From contig DFGZ01000146.1 in the NCBI GenBank assembly GCA_002371295.1, positions 1 through 20,615 on the forward strand: a stretch of DNA of 20,615 nucleotides. Direction: 5' to 3'. Below, piece by piece: positions 1 to 7,456 of the stretch (positions are counted from its first letter, which is position 1; every line of letters begins with the position of its first letter). Position numbers and translations under genes: made by a program. The stretch comes from Oribacterium sp. UBA3737 (lineage in GTDB: Bacteria > Bacillota_A > Clostridia > Lachnospirales > Lachnospiraceae). The notes under the pieces were generated by a model. That model did no database searches and was not told the origin of the DNA. It worked only from the letters and a program-made list of their open reading frames with translations.

Positions 1-62
1 CCGCCTTCCTTGGATTTATGATAAAGCTCGTTGATTCTTGCTATTTCTTTCTCTGTGATCAT
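1..62 (-). CDS. DUF896 (YnzC/UPF0291-like) protein, 5' end only
   Basis: The first 20 codons of a minus-strand gene run off the left edge. They read MITEKEIARINELYHKSKEG, which matches my memory of the start of DUF896 proteins (B. subtilis YnzC-like): small, helical, cytoplasmic proteins of unknown function. The ATG at 62-60 is preceded by AAGGA about six bases upstream. It lies 69 bases after the proB stop on the same strand, so co-transcription with proB is likely. Family assignment rests on the N-terminus alone; the rest of the gene is outside the window. Confidence 0.72.
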   Translation of the reverse strand, partial: MITEKEIARINELYHKSKEG

Positions 63-110
63 GTTATTTCCTTACTGTTAATTCTTTTTATTATGATGTG
101 GATTTCGACC

Positions 111-134
111 TGATGACATACGCTCCTGTCATCA
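111..134 (-). other. Perfect 8-bp inverted repeat over the proB stop codon
   Basis: TGATGACA (111-118) and TGTCATCA (127-134) are perfect complements around an 8-base loop. The right arm covers the proB stop codon (132-134). No T-run follows in the minus direction, so it is not a classical intrinsic terminator. It may stabilise the proB 3' end or tune expression of the DUF896 gene; this is inference. Confidence 0.45.
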
Positions 135-998
135 TTCGTTCTGTCCGATGTATTCCATCAGATCAAAATTCTTATTTTTATGTGCAGCGAACAATGTTCC
201 TACATTTTCCCCATCAATAATGTCAGTTATGATATCAGCTCCGGTGAACTTGGCGATGACCATGTCTGCTCCGGAATCTGTAGCGATACGGGCTGCCGCA
301 AGCTTCGCGGACATGCCTCCGGTTCCCACATTTGAACCGCTCTTTGACTTGCCCATCTCCAGAATCTTTTCATTTATCTCCGGAATGAAGGGAATGAACT
401 CCGCATCCGGATTCTGATGAGGATCATCGGTGAAAAGACCGTCAATATCCGAAAGAAGTATAACGAGATCGGCATTGACAACAGCACCGACTATGGCTGC
501 CAGCTGATCGTTGTCTCCGAAGGTCTCCACCTGGTCGATCTCGGAAGTGGAAATGGTGTCATTTTCATTGACTACAGGCACTGTTCCCAGATTCAGGAGC
601 TCTTCTATGGTGTTCTTTGTGTTCCTGCAGGATTCCGGAATCAGCATGACATTTCTTGTGAGAAGGACCTGCGCAGAGATGACACCGTATTCGGAAAAGA
701 GCTTCTGATAAGTCATCATGAGCCTTGCCTGCCCTATAGCGGCAAATGCCTGCTTCTCCTCCATGCTGCGGGGTCTTCTGTGTATACCAAGAGTCTGTCT
801 TCCTGTTGCTATAGCTCCGGATGTAACAAGGATGACATCCTTGCCTTCTCCGTTAAGATCTGCAATGACTCTTACAAGCTTCTCTATCTTTGAAAGATAA
901 AGTCCTCCTGTCTTAGTGTGGGTAATGCTGGCAGAACCCACCTTTATGACGATACGTTTCTTATCTTTAAGAGCTGAGCGCATTTCTTCGTTAGTCAT
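132..998 (-). CDS. proB: Glutamate 5-kinase, short form without PUA domain
   Basis: Phosphorylates L-glutamate with ATP to gamma-glutamyl phosphate, the first step of proline synthesis in the cytoplasm. The amino-acid-kinase fold is clear: VIKVGSAS (residues 17-24), VTSGAIATG (58-66), VVNENDTIS (142-150), FGDNDQLAA (160-168), SDIDGLFTDDP (183-193) and GTGGMSAKLAAA (225-236). The protein is 288 residues and stops after the kinase domain. The C-terminal PUA domain of longer enzymes (about 365 residues) is absent, as in many Clostridia. The start is set at ATG 998-996: GGAGG at 1004-1008 lies five bases upstream, and an in-frame ATG four codons earlier would fall inside that ribosome site. proA is not next to it in the window; the following gene is DUF896. 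No proline T-box fits in the short upstream gap. Confidence 0.95.
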   Translation of the reverse strand: MTNEEMRSALKDKKRIVIKVGSASITHTKTGGLYLSKIEKLVRVIADLNGEGKDVILVTSGAIATGRQTLGIHRRPRSMEEKQAFAAIGQARLMMTYQKLFSEYGVISAQVLLTRNVMLIPESCRNTKNTIEELLNLGTVPVVNENDTISTSEIDQVETFGDNDQLAAIVGAVVNADLVILLSDIDGLFTDDPHQNPDAEFIPFIPEINEKILEMGKSKSGSNVGTGGMSAKLAAARIATDSGADMVIAKFTGADIITDIIDGENVGTLFAAHKNKNFDLMEYIGQNE

Positions 999-1032
999 AT
1001 AGGCCTCCATTCGCGTGGCATGTTGTCGTGTC

Positions 1033-1089
1033 TGTCATATATCTGTTCGTTTTTTCGTGCAAGCACGCAAAACAAACAGCTGCATGACA
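1033..1089. repeat. 57-bp imperfect palindrome between the oxidoreductase and proB
   Basis: Nested complementary arms: TGTCAT/ATGACA (1033-1038, 1084-1089), CTGTT/AACAG (1043-1047, 1075-1079), GTTTT/AAAAC (1049-1053, 1069-1073) and CGTGC/GCACG (1056-1060, 1063-1067), with small internal loops. The centre is at about 1061. T-runs lie inside the stem, not after it, so it does not look like an intrinsic terminator on either strand. It lies in the leader of proB (minus strand) and could be a leader hairpin, a regulator site or a small repeat element. Confidence 0.6.
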
Positions 1090-1106
1090 CAGACTTATGC
1101 AGAATT

Positions 1107-2747
1107 CTACAATGAATTATAGTGTTTTACAAGCGCCTCTGCGGTTTTCATACCGTCCATAGCGGCACTCATGATTCCTCCCGCATAGCCTGCGCCTTCG
1201 CCGCAAGGGTAGATTCCGGAGATATTGGACTCAAATTCCTCATTTCTCGGGATCCTTACAGGACTTGAGGTTCTGGCCTCTATTCCCGAAAGGACGGTGT
1301 CCTCCCTTGAGAAACCGCGGAGCTTATGTTCAAAGCTCTCCATTCCTTCTACAAATGTCTCGTTAAAGTCGTTAAGGGAAGCGTATTTTGAGCCTTCCTC
1401 AAAACGGAAGATGTCGTTGAGCTTTGCAAAACCGTACTGTCCCTTTATCTCAGGCTTCACTTCACCGAGACTCTCCTCTGTGCTTTCCCTGTTCTTCTTG
1501 AAATCCCCGTAGGTCTGAACCGGAACCTTGCCGTCTTTAAGCTCAAAGGCTCTCTTTTCAAGCTCTCTCTGAAGTCTGATTCCTCCGAGAGGATCGTGTT
1601 CCCCGTCATAGTCACTCTTGCGGACCGACACTATGATGGCAGCATTGGCATTCTTACCGTCTCTTGCGTGATAGCTCATACCGTTAACGCAGAGCTTCCC
1701 CTCCTCTGAAGAACTGTTCACAACATATCCTCCGGGGCACATGCAGAAGCTGTAAACCCCTCTGCCGTTTCCTGCCGTGTGTGTCACCTTATAGGCTCCC
1801 TGTCCGAGGGCTTTCAATGTCTCTTCATCGACTTCTCCGTAGAGATCCTCGTTTATCATGGCCTGGCTGTGCTGAACGCGGAAGCCCATGGCGAAATCCT
1901 TGGCCTGCATCTCAAGTCCCGCATTATAAAGCTCCTCATAGGTATCTCTCGCCGAATGGCCTATGGCGAGGACTATCTTTCTATCCTTATCTCTTTCCTT
2001 ATCATAAGTGAATTTTGTATTGAACCTGATCTCACCACCCAGGGCCTCGATCTCCCGGCGGATGTTCTTTACGATATCCACCAGACAGTCGGTTCCCACA
2101 TGGGGCTTTGCATCTATGGTTATGGAAGGATCTGCTCCGTAACCGACGAAAAGATTCAGAACGAAGCTGCTCCTGCCTTCCTTATCCTTAACGAGGGTGT
2201 TGATCTTTCCGTCGGAAAATGTACCTGCACCTCCCTCGCCGAACTGAGGGTTGGACTCTGTGTGAAGCTTCCCCTGCTCCCAGAGGTCCTCAACGTCTCT
2301 GATTCTCTGATCCACATCGGCACCACGCTCAAACACTACGGGATGCATTCCGGCTCTCGCCAGAAGCAGAGCTGCGAACATACCCGCAGGGCCAAATCCG
2401 ACCACCACCGGTCTGTTTTTTTCCTCTTTAAAGAATTCGCGCCTTTCAACACCCGCTATAACATCATTGAGCTTCGGCTCCCTGTACTCCGGGATACTGT
2501 CGAGGCTTACATCTCTGTTCTTAAGCTTCTGAACCAGCTTTTCCTCCTGCTTTTCAGAAAATTTTGTCTCGATCATGACTGTATAGCTGAAATATATTTC
2601 CGGCTTTTTTCTGGCGTCGATGGAACGTCTTACCACCGTAAGAGTCGCGATATCCTTCGCCTCTATCCTGAGAACCTTTGCCGCGGCAAGCTTCAGCTTC
2701 ACCACTGAGTCCGTAACTTTTAGCTTTAACTGATTTATCCTGATCAT
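1107..2747 (-). CDS. COG2509-type FAD-dependent dehydrogenase
   Basis: A cytoplasmic flavoprotein of 546 residues from the family annotated as 'NAD(FAD)-utilizing dehydrogenase' or uncharacterised FAD-dependent protein (COG2509). The substrate is not known. Residues 1-105 form the family's N-terminal domain. The dinucleotide-binding motif VVGFGPAGMFAALLLARAG starts near residue 115 and is followed by an acidic strand end (VFERG). The segment QFGEGGAGTFSDGKINT (about 168-184) is a family hallmark. Near the C-terminus, YPCGEGAGYAGGIMSAAMDG closes the FAD site. The length is normal for the family. The ATG at 2747 is preceded by AGGTGA about five bases upstream, and it overlaps the TGA of a short upstream open frame (ATGA). 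It lies 108 bases before proB on the same strand; a metabolic link is not evident. Confidence 0.9.
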   Translation of the reverse strand: MIRINQLKLKVTDSVVKLKLAAAKVLRIEAKDIATLTVVRRSIDARKKPEIYFSYTVMIETKFSEKQEEKLVQKLKNRDVSLDSIPEYREPKLNDVIAGVERREFFKEEKNRPVVVGFGPAGMFAALLLARAGMHPVVFERGADVDQRIRDVEDLWEQGKLHTESNPQFGEGGAGTFSDGKINTLVKDKEGRSSFVLNLFVGYGADPSITIDAKPHVGTDCLVDIVKNIRREIEALGGEIRFNTKFTYDKERDKDRKIVLAIGHSARDTYEELYNAGLEMQAKDFAMGFRVQHSQAMINEDLYGEVDEETLKALGQGAYKVTHTAGNGRGVYSFCMCPGGYVVNSSSEEGKLCVNGMSYHARDGKNANAAIIVSVRKSDYDGEHDPLGGIRLQRELEKRAFELKDGKVPVQTYGDFKKNRESTEESLGEVKPEIKGQYGFAKLNDIFRFEEGSKYASLNDFNETFVEGMESFEHKLRGFSREDTVLSGIEARTSSPVRIPRNEEFESNISGIYPCGEGAGYAGGIMSAAMDGMKTAEALVKHYNSL

Positions 2748-2896
2748 TTTTTCACCTGTATTATTTTTCTTTTTCCAAGCAGTTCTTTCAAATCAGATTC
2801 AAAAACATACTTTTTATCATTGCCTATACTAGCATAAATACCATACTCGCACAATGAATCCGAAATCCATGAAGAACCCTGAGGTTTTTGTTTAAA
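2744..2896 (-). other. Short open frame overlapping the oxidoreductase start; possible gene remnant
   Basis: Fifty sense codons are open on the minus strand between a TGA at 2899-2897 and a TGA at 2746-2744 that overlaps the oxidoreductase ATG (ATGA). The translation is protein-like (for example YGIYASIGNDKKY, then FESDLKELLGKRK), but there is no in-frame ATG or GTG with a ribosome site; only an unsupported TTG near 2857 is available. It follows the terminator of the 3015-4094 gene. It could be the decayed 3' end of a former upstream gene that was translationally coupled to the oxidoreductase, or a chance frame. I do not recognise a family. Confidence 0.25.
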
Positions 2897-2916
2897 TCAC
2901 TCTGATCCGGGACAGT

Positions 2917-2954
2917 AAAAAGTCAGGCCGGAAGTCTTACCTCCTGCCTGACTT
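2917..2954 (-). terminator. Intrinsic terminator after the stalk protein gene
   Basis: Arms AAGTCAGGC (2920-2928, plus-strand reading) and GCCTGACTT (2946-2954) are perfect complements. In the minus direction the stem is followed by a run of T (2917-2921 as A on plus). It sits about 60 bases after the stop of the 3015-4094 gene. Confidence 0.8.
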
Positions 2955-3014
2955 GTGTTAAGCTGCCGGTTAAAACACCAGGTTAAAACATTATACCTTA
3001 GCTTATTATCTTAT

Positions 3015-4094
3015 CTAGTCGCCAATCTTCTCAAGAGCGAACTCGTTTTCGAAGTACTCGTCTGTGCACTGAAGGGTAAGGACTCCGTCCATCATGGATA
3101 CCTTAAAGGTGCTGTCTCTAAGCTTCTTGTTTTCGAAGTCGATCTTCATCTCGTCTTCTTCGAGAGTGTACTTGAAGCTGTACTTGTTCTTAGGTAAAAT
3201 GAGAGCTCCTGTACCGTCTGCCTTAAAGCTATATGTGGTGATATCGTCGATGGTCCACGTTCCGGCGATGTCTTCCATGGTGAGATACTCTTTTTCCTTA
3301 ACCTTCTGATTTGCAGCTGCAGCTGTTGTCTCAGGCAATGTCTCCACCGGCTTTGTCTCTTCAGGAATGGTCGTTTCGGGAAGAGTCTCTTCAAGCTCTG
3401 TTTCGCTTTCCTTTACTTCTTCCTCTAATGTCTCGCCCTCTGTTTCTCCTTCGACAACTTCTTCTTCATCGGACTTTTCTTCCGGATTCTCGGACTCATC
3501 AGATACCTGTCCTTCTTCTATATTGGAATCGGCATCTGCTTTATCCGAATCGGAATTTACATTTTCGGAATCTGCATCCTTCTTGTCACCGGAAGTATCG
3601 TCATTTTCATCCTCTGATTTATCGTTTTCGGATGAATCACCGGATGTGTCATCATTGTTTCCTGATGAATCGCCTGCCCCACCGGCACCATTTCCTCCTG
3701 CTGTGTCCTGGCTGTTTCCGCTGCCGGAACCATTTCCGTCGGCATCATCTGCACTGCCTGATCCGCCTTCGTTATTTCCGGAAGTGCTGTCTCCATTATT
3801 TCCGGAGGTACCTGAACCGGAATCCTTGTTACCTGCAGCATCACCGGACTTTCCGCTGCCCGAGTCATTATTGCCGCTTCCACTGCCTCCGGTATTTCCG
3901 GCATCATCATTTTTTGCGCCTGCTCCGTCATTTGTATCTGACGAATCATTTTTATCTCCCGAATCGGAAGTATTTCCTTCACTCACCACATCATTTGCCG
4001 GATTCTCTGTAGCCCCGACATTCTTTACCATGGTGGTCATGAGGCATCCCGCCATGACCAGAATTCCTACTCCCTTCAATAATTTTTTCTTCAT
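3015..4094 (-). CDS. Secreted protein: low-complexity acidic stalk plus lipocalin-like C-terminal domain
   Basis: A 359-residue exported protein of unknown function. Residues 1-29 form a signal peptide (Lys-rich start, hydrophobic GILVMAGCLMTTMV). Cleavage after VGA is plausible, and MAGC at 14-17 is a weak lipobox alternative. Residues 31-190 are almost only Ser, Gly, Asn, Asp, Thr and Ala. Residues 191-237 are Glu-rich, and 238-262 are Thr/Pro/Glu-rich with two LPETT pieces. Residues 270-357 form a compact beta-rich domain (GTWTIDDITTYSFKADGTG, then VSMMDGVLTLQ), which resembles the lipocalin-like DUF5640 type common in Lachnospiraceae. Plausible role: a surface-displayed domain on a flexible, possibly glycosylated stalk. 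The start ATG 4094 has AAAGG nine bases upstream. It lies 118 bases after the wall-binding protein gene on the same strand and ends in its own terminator. Family naming is by pattern only. Confidence 0.75.
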   Translation of the reverse strand: MKKKLLKGVGILVMAGCLMTTMVKNVGATENPANDVVSEGNTSDSGDKNDSSDTNDGAGAKNDDAGNTGGSGSGNNDSGSGKSGDAAGNKDSGSGTSGNNGDSTSGNNEGGSGSADDADGNGSGSGNSQDTAGGNGAGGAGDSSGNNDDTSGDSSENDKSEDENDDTSGDKKDADSENVNSDSDKADADSNIEEGQVSDESENPEEKSDEEEVVEGETEGETLEEEVKESETELEETLPETTIPEETKPVETLPETTAAAANQKVKEKEYLTMEDIAGTWTIDDITTYSFKADGTGALILPKNKYSFKYTLEEDEMKIDFENKKLRDSTFKVSMMDGVLTLQCTDEYFENEFALEKIGD

Positions 4095-4212
4095 ATGGAT
4101 AGACCTTTCTCTTAATAACGTAAGCCCTGAGTCTTTTCTGTTACTATCGGCTTTTATGTGCCCGATATCAGACTAAAAGCTTATATCTGACCGGTTTCTT
4201 TAAGTCATTTTC

Positions 4213-5916
4213 TCAGTTACCGCTTGCAGTAGTTCCTGTCTGTGCGGAACTTTCAGGAGTTGTTCCTACTCCGTTCCATGCTCCGTCTGCTCCTACTATG
4301 TGTCCGTCAGGTGTGACAGCACCACGGTACATAACGCCCTGATATGCACCTGCTGTTGGTTCAAAGTAGTACCACTGTTCTCCTATCTGATGCCAGCCTG
4401 TTGCCATTCTTCCGCGCCATCCGTCCATATCGGGAACAAAGTAATAGGTCGCACCATTATAATTAAACCAGTCGGTCTGCATGGTACTGTTACCATCGAA
4501 AAAGTACCAGTAGGTATGTCCGTTATATTCAAGATTCAGCCATTCATTTCTTGCAAGGTTTCCGTCAGACTTTGTATAGCTCCAATTATTAGCCATGCTT
4601 CCCCAGTTTCCGCCTCTGTCACTTAAAGGCATACCTGAATCCGGCTGATGTCCGGCTGATGGACCGCCAAAAACATTTCCATTCACATCCAGACTCTGGG
4701 TGCTGAAGCTTCCTGACTTACCTCTTGATCCGCCACCGCTGCTTCCGCTGTCGCTGCCTCCGTCGGAAGATCTCCTGGGTATAATCTCTGTCTTTGTTTC
4801 ACCACATACAGAACATGTATATTCTCTTAATCCGGTCATATCAGAAGATGCCGGCTGTGTAACCACTGCATTACCCCATTTATGTCCTGTGGCTTTTTTG
4901 GTTATTTCAGCTTTTTCTGTTTCACTAAGCTGATGGATTCCGCTTCCATCTTCGAACCACGCACCACATTCAGGACATTCATAATGTTCATCATAGCCAT
5001 CTTCTGTACATGTAGGCTCTTTTGCTCCAACCAGCTTAAAAGTATGGGTATGAGCTGACGTGCTTTCTTTGATGGTTACCGAAACAACACCAGGATCACT
5101 ATCTGCGTGATCACCATCACCTTTTGCTTTATACCAAACGTAGTAGGTTCTGGCATCCGTGCCTGTGGGAATAGCCTCATCCCAGCCGCTTTCCGGTGTA
5201 GTGGTAGTATCCTTACCAAGTGCATATTGCATTGTGCCGTTTTCAGCTGTGCCGGCGGTGACAAGCGCCTGCCCGGAACCGGTGTAAGTTAGGGTATTAG
5301 CCTCAGGTTTCTTTGAAACTGTAGCTGGATCCAGTGTCCCGACAGTCTTAAAGTTGATTGTCCTTTTATAACTCGGCGAAGAGTAGTACCATGTACTTTC
5401 AATATCGTATTTCGCTGCAGGAAGCTCAAAGCGCCCTTTTCCTTCTTCGTATAATCCTGTTGTTTCCACCTGCTCAGAATCGTCAATCTTTACTGTAATA
5501 ATTGAACCGGAATACTCATTAAAAAAAACGCACCCAACATAGGCTGTTGCCTTCTCCGGAATGATAACACCGGAAGTAACAACGGTCTCTCCTTCATTAC
5601 CAACCTTAAGGTCTACTATTTTCTCAATAGTAACATTATCCCGTAAACCTAAACTACTATTTTCAAAATAACTATTATTATCATCTTTGGCAAACACAGG
5701 CTTGCTATCCATCTCATGCCCCTTACCAAGAAATGTCGCACTCCATGGGGCACCTACTACCAGATAATAATTATCCCCTGATTCCGCAAGCGCTTCCATA
5801 GCCGGCATGACCGGAATAGCGGCAAGTGCTACAAACAGTGCCAAAAGCATAGCGCCAAGCCCTTTTAAGCGGCTCATCACCCTGCGATGTATAGCCTTAA
5901 TACTTCGTTCCTTCAT
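4213..5916 (-). CDS. Secreted protein with Cys-pair domain and C-terminal cell-wall-binding repeats
   Basis: A 567-residue exported protein. A basic N-terminus and hydrophobic core (residues 20-39) end in EALA, with likely cleavage after 44. Residues 47-200 form a beta-rich domain I do not recognise. Residues 205-283 resemble a bacterial Ig-like repeat of clostridial surface proteins (TLTYTGSGQALVTAG, then YYVWYKAKGDG). Residues 289-380 hold CPEC and CSVC pairs (C314/C317, C368/C371) plus C303 and several His, a module seen in Clostridia surface proteins. A Gly/Ser linker follows (384-404). Residues 444-548 carry aromatic repeats of the choline-binding type (WYYF, YWYFFDG, YYFVPDMDGW), which suggest anchoring to wall polymers. 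The ATG overlaps the previous gene's stop (TAATG), and AAGGAGG lies 11 bases upstream, so translation is probably coupled. Enzymatic activity is not evident. Confidence 0.82.
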   Translation of the reverse strand: MKERSIKAIHRRVMSRLKGLGAMLLALFVALAAIPVMPAMEALAESGDNYYLVVGAPWSATFLGKGHEMDSKPVFAKDDNNSYFENSSLGLRDNVTIEKIVDLKVGNEGETVVTSGVIIPEKATAYVGCVFFNEYSGSIITVKIDDSEQVETTGLYEEGKGRFELPAAKYDIESTWYYSSPSYKRTINFKTVGTLDPATVSKKPEANTLTYTGSGQALVTAGTAENGTMQYALGKDTTTTPESGWDEAIPTGTDARTYYVWYKAKGDGDHADSDPGVVSVTIKESTSAHTHTFKLVGAKEPTCTEDGYDEHYECPECGAWFEDGSGIHQLSETEKAEITKKATGHKWGNAVVTQPASSDMTGLREYTCSVCGETKTEIIPRRSSDGGSDSGSSGGGSRGKSGSFSTQSLDVNGNVFGGPSAGHQPDSGMPLSDRGGNWGSMANNWSYTKSDGNLARNEWLNLEYNGHTYWYFFDGNSTMQTDWFNYNGATYYFVPDMDGWRGRMATGWHQIGEQWYYFEPTAGAYQGVMYRGAVTPDGHIVGADGAWNGVGTTPESSAQTGTTASGN

Positions 5917-7310
5917 TACTTCATTTTCCTCCTTCTTAAAAAATATAGTTTTATTGGTTCCTTAAAATGCTTCAAAGCATTTTCATAGACAAAAAACAAA
6001 AATACCGCCACTGTCACCATCTGAGCACGATAGGTGATAAAAAAGTGTATAAAAGAATGATTGGACAATACCAGAAACCTAAGATATGGAATCAAAGCCA
6101 TAAGCCCCGTAGGAACAAAGAAACTATGGTCGATGCCGTCCTGAAGCAGGTATACTGCCGTAAATCCCAAGATCAATATAAAAATCGTCGGTATCCATGC
6201 CGAAACTGCATTCATCTGGCCTGCCTCTGTAGGATAAAGACAAGCTAAATTATGCCAGATGGCTCCGCTTAGCCTTCCTCCCACATCCACTACCGGAGCT
6301 ATATCTACATTGGCACTGTGAACCTCCCCACCAAGACGGAACAGTCCTTCTGCCAAAGCTTCTCTGGTTGTATCATTTCCTGCCACAATAAAAAGAAGAA
6401 CTATCTTAGTTACAAACATCATGGCATATCCGAAAAACCAGCAGCTTCCGTTTTTCAGTATGGAAACTATGCCCTCATTTGTCATGCCTTTGCCAAATGA
6501 AGAACCGGCAGATGATTTTTTACCTGTGGTCCGTTTATCAGTAATCAGCCTGCCGTCCAACCCTTCCACAAAAATCATAAGCATTGGCAGTGTAAAGGTC
6601 AGGGTTTCCGTCGTAAGAAAGTCAACGAAACAGGTCACCACACCAACTGAGGTAAAGAAGCTCATGAGTCTTGTCTCATCCCACCTGCTTCTTTTCAGCA
6701 TCACTAAAATCTCCACCACAGATGCCGTCAAAAAAGCAGTTCCATACTCAAGAGATGTAAAAAACATCCAAGGCTCCATCAGGATGAATGCCAAAAGATA
6801 ACATACGGCAAAAGCCGGGTGACCACGTTTTTTAAGCATTATGATAAGTACTATCTGTATGATTAAAGCCGTCCCACCAAAAAGAATCCTTATGGCCCAA
6901 ATGGGCATAAAGGTGAGAAGAGGACGAAGCACCACCATCGTTCCGTGCCAGTAACGCCCGTATTCCTGATTTGGGTTATCATTTCCCCGGACTGCCCTAA
7001 GATAACCGTCGTATGCATTTTCATCTTCAGACTGTAAAAATTTAGCCTGTATCGCGGAATTAAAGGGATGCCCGGTGTCAATGCAGTATATAATGTCACA
7101 CAGGACCGTATCCGAATAGTTATCCTGCATAGAGTTTACATAGTTTCCTATAAGAATCGGGAATGCCTCCCTTTCTGCAAAATATTCCGCACTTTTCTCG
7201 GAATTCCTCTGTATAAAGGAACGCGGGATACATGAGGATATCGTAAGTAAACCTACACAAACGAGGATGGACCCTAATGTGCATAGCATGATTTTTGAGA
7301 CTTTCTTCAT
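5916..7310 (-). CDS. Polytopic membrane protein, GT-C-like topology, unknown function
   Basis: A 464-residue integral membrane protein. An N-terminal membrane segment (7-27) is followed by a hydrophilic, probably extracytoplasmic region (about 29-122) ending in YWHGTMVVLRP. Then come about eight to nine more hydrophobic segments (near 133-159, 166-183, 186-205, 216-250, 288-309, 373-390, 399-413, 431-443). A basic tail ends RRRKMK. One TM, a long outer loop and then many TMs resembles GT-C glycosyltransferases or polymer ligases, and the GT2 gene upstream fits that. I do not recognise a specific family. The frame is open back to 7541, inside the GT2 gene. I prefer ATG 7310 because the TM starts there and GGGAG lies 11 bases upstream; ATG 7391 is the alternative. 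Its stop overlaps the next gene's start. Confidence 0.72.
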   Translation of the reverse strand: MKKVSKIMLCTLGSILVCVGLLTISSCIPRSFIQRNSEKSAEYFAEREAFPILIGNYVNSMQDNYSDTVLCDIIYCIDTGHPFNSAIQAKFLQSEDENAYDGYLRAVRGNDNPNQEYGRYWHGTMVVLRPLLTFMPIWAIRILFGGTALIIQIVLIIMLKKRGHPAFAVCYLLAFILMEPWMFFTSLEYGTAFLTASVVEILVMLKRSRWDETRLMSFFTSVGVVTCFVDFLTTETLTFTLPMLMIFVEGLDGRLITDKRTTGKKSSAGSSFGKGMTNEGIVSILKNGSCWFFGYAMMFVTKIVLLFIVAGNDTTREALAEGLFRLGGEVHSANVDIAPVVDVGGRLSGAIWHNLACLYPTEAGQMNAVSAWIPTIFILILGFTAVYLLQDGIDHSFFVPTGLMALIPYLRFLVLSNHSFIHFFITYRAQMVTVAVFLFFVYENALKHFKEPIKLYFLRRRKMK

Positions 7311-7456
7311 TTTGAAATCTACTCCCGAAAGAAAAAAGGGTCGCTCTGTCTTCAACCTGAAGCATAGACATTGAACTGATTTATTATTCATGTTTTCATA
7401 CCAGTATTTTATTGAAATTTTGATTTGATCATCGCTTCCCAAGGTCGGTATTCTTT

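Noticed and set aside
1779..2708. 309-codon plus-strand frame opposite the COG2509 gene
   Set aside because: The minus-strand protein has clear FAD motifs across the same bases; the plus frame is a shadow without recognisable domains.
3320..3385. Two LPETT pieces in the stalk protein as a sortase signal
   Set aside because: They lie about 100 residues before the C-terminus, lack the final Gly, and no hydrophobic segment with a basic tail follows.
3367..4176. Long plus-strand open frame rich in Ser, Pro and Phe opposite the stalk protein
   Set aside because: It is the mirror of a low-complexity coding region; the minus-strand frame has a signal peptide, ribosome site and terminator.
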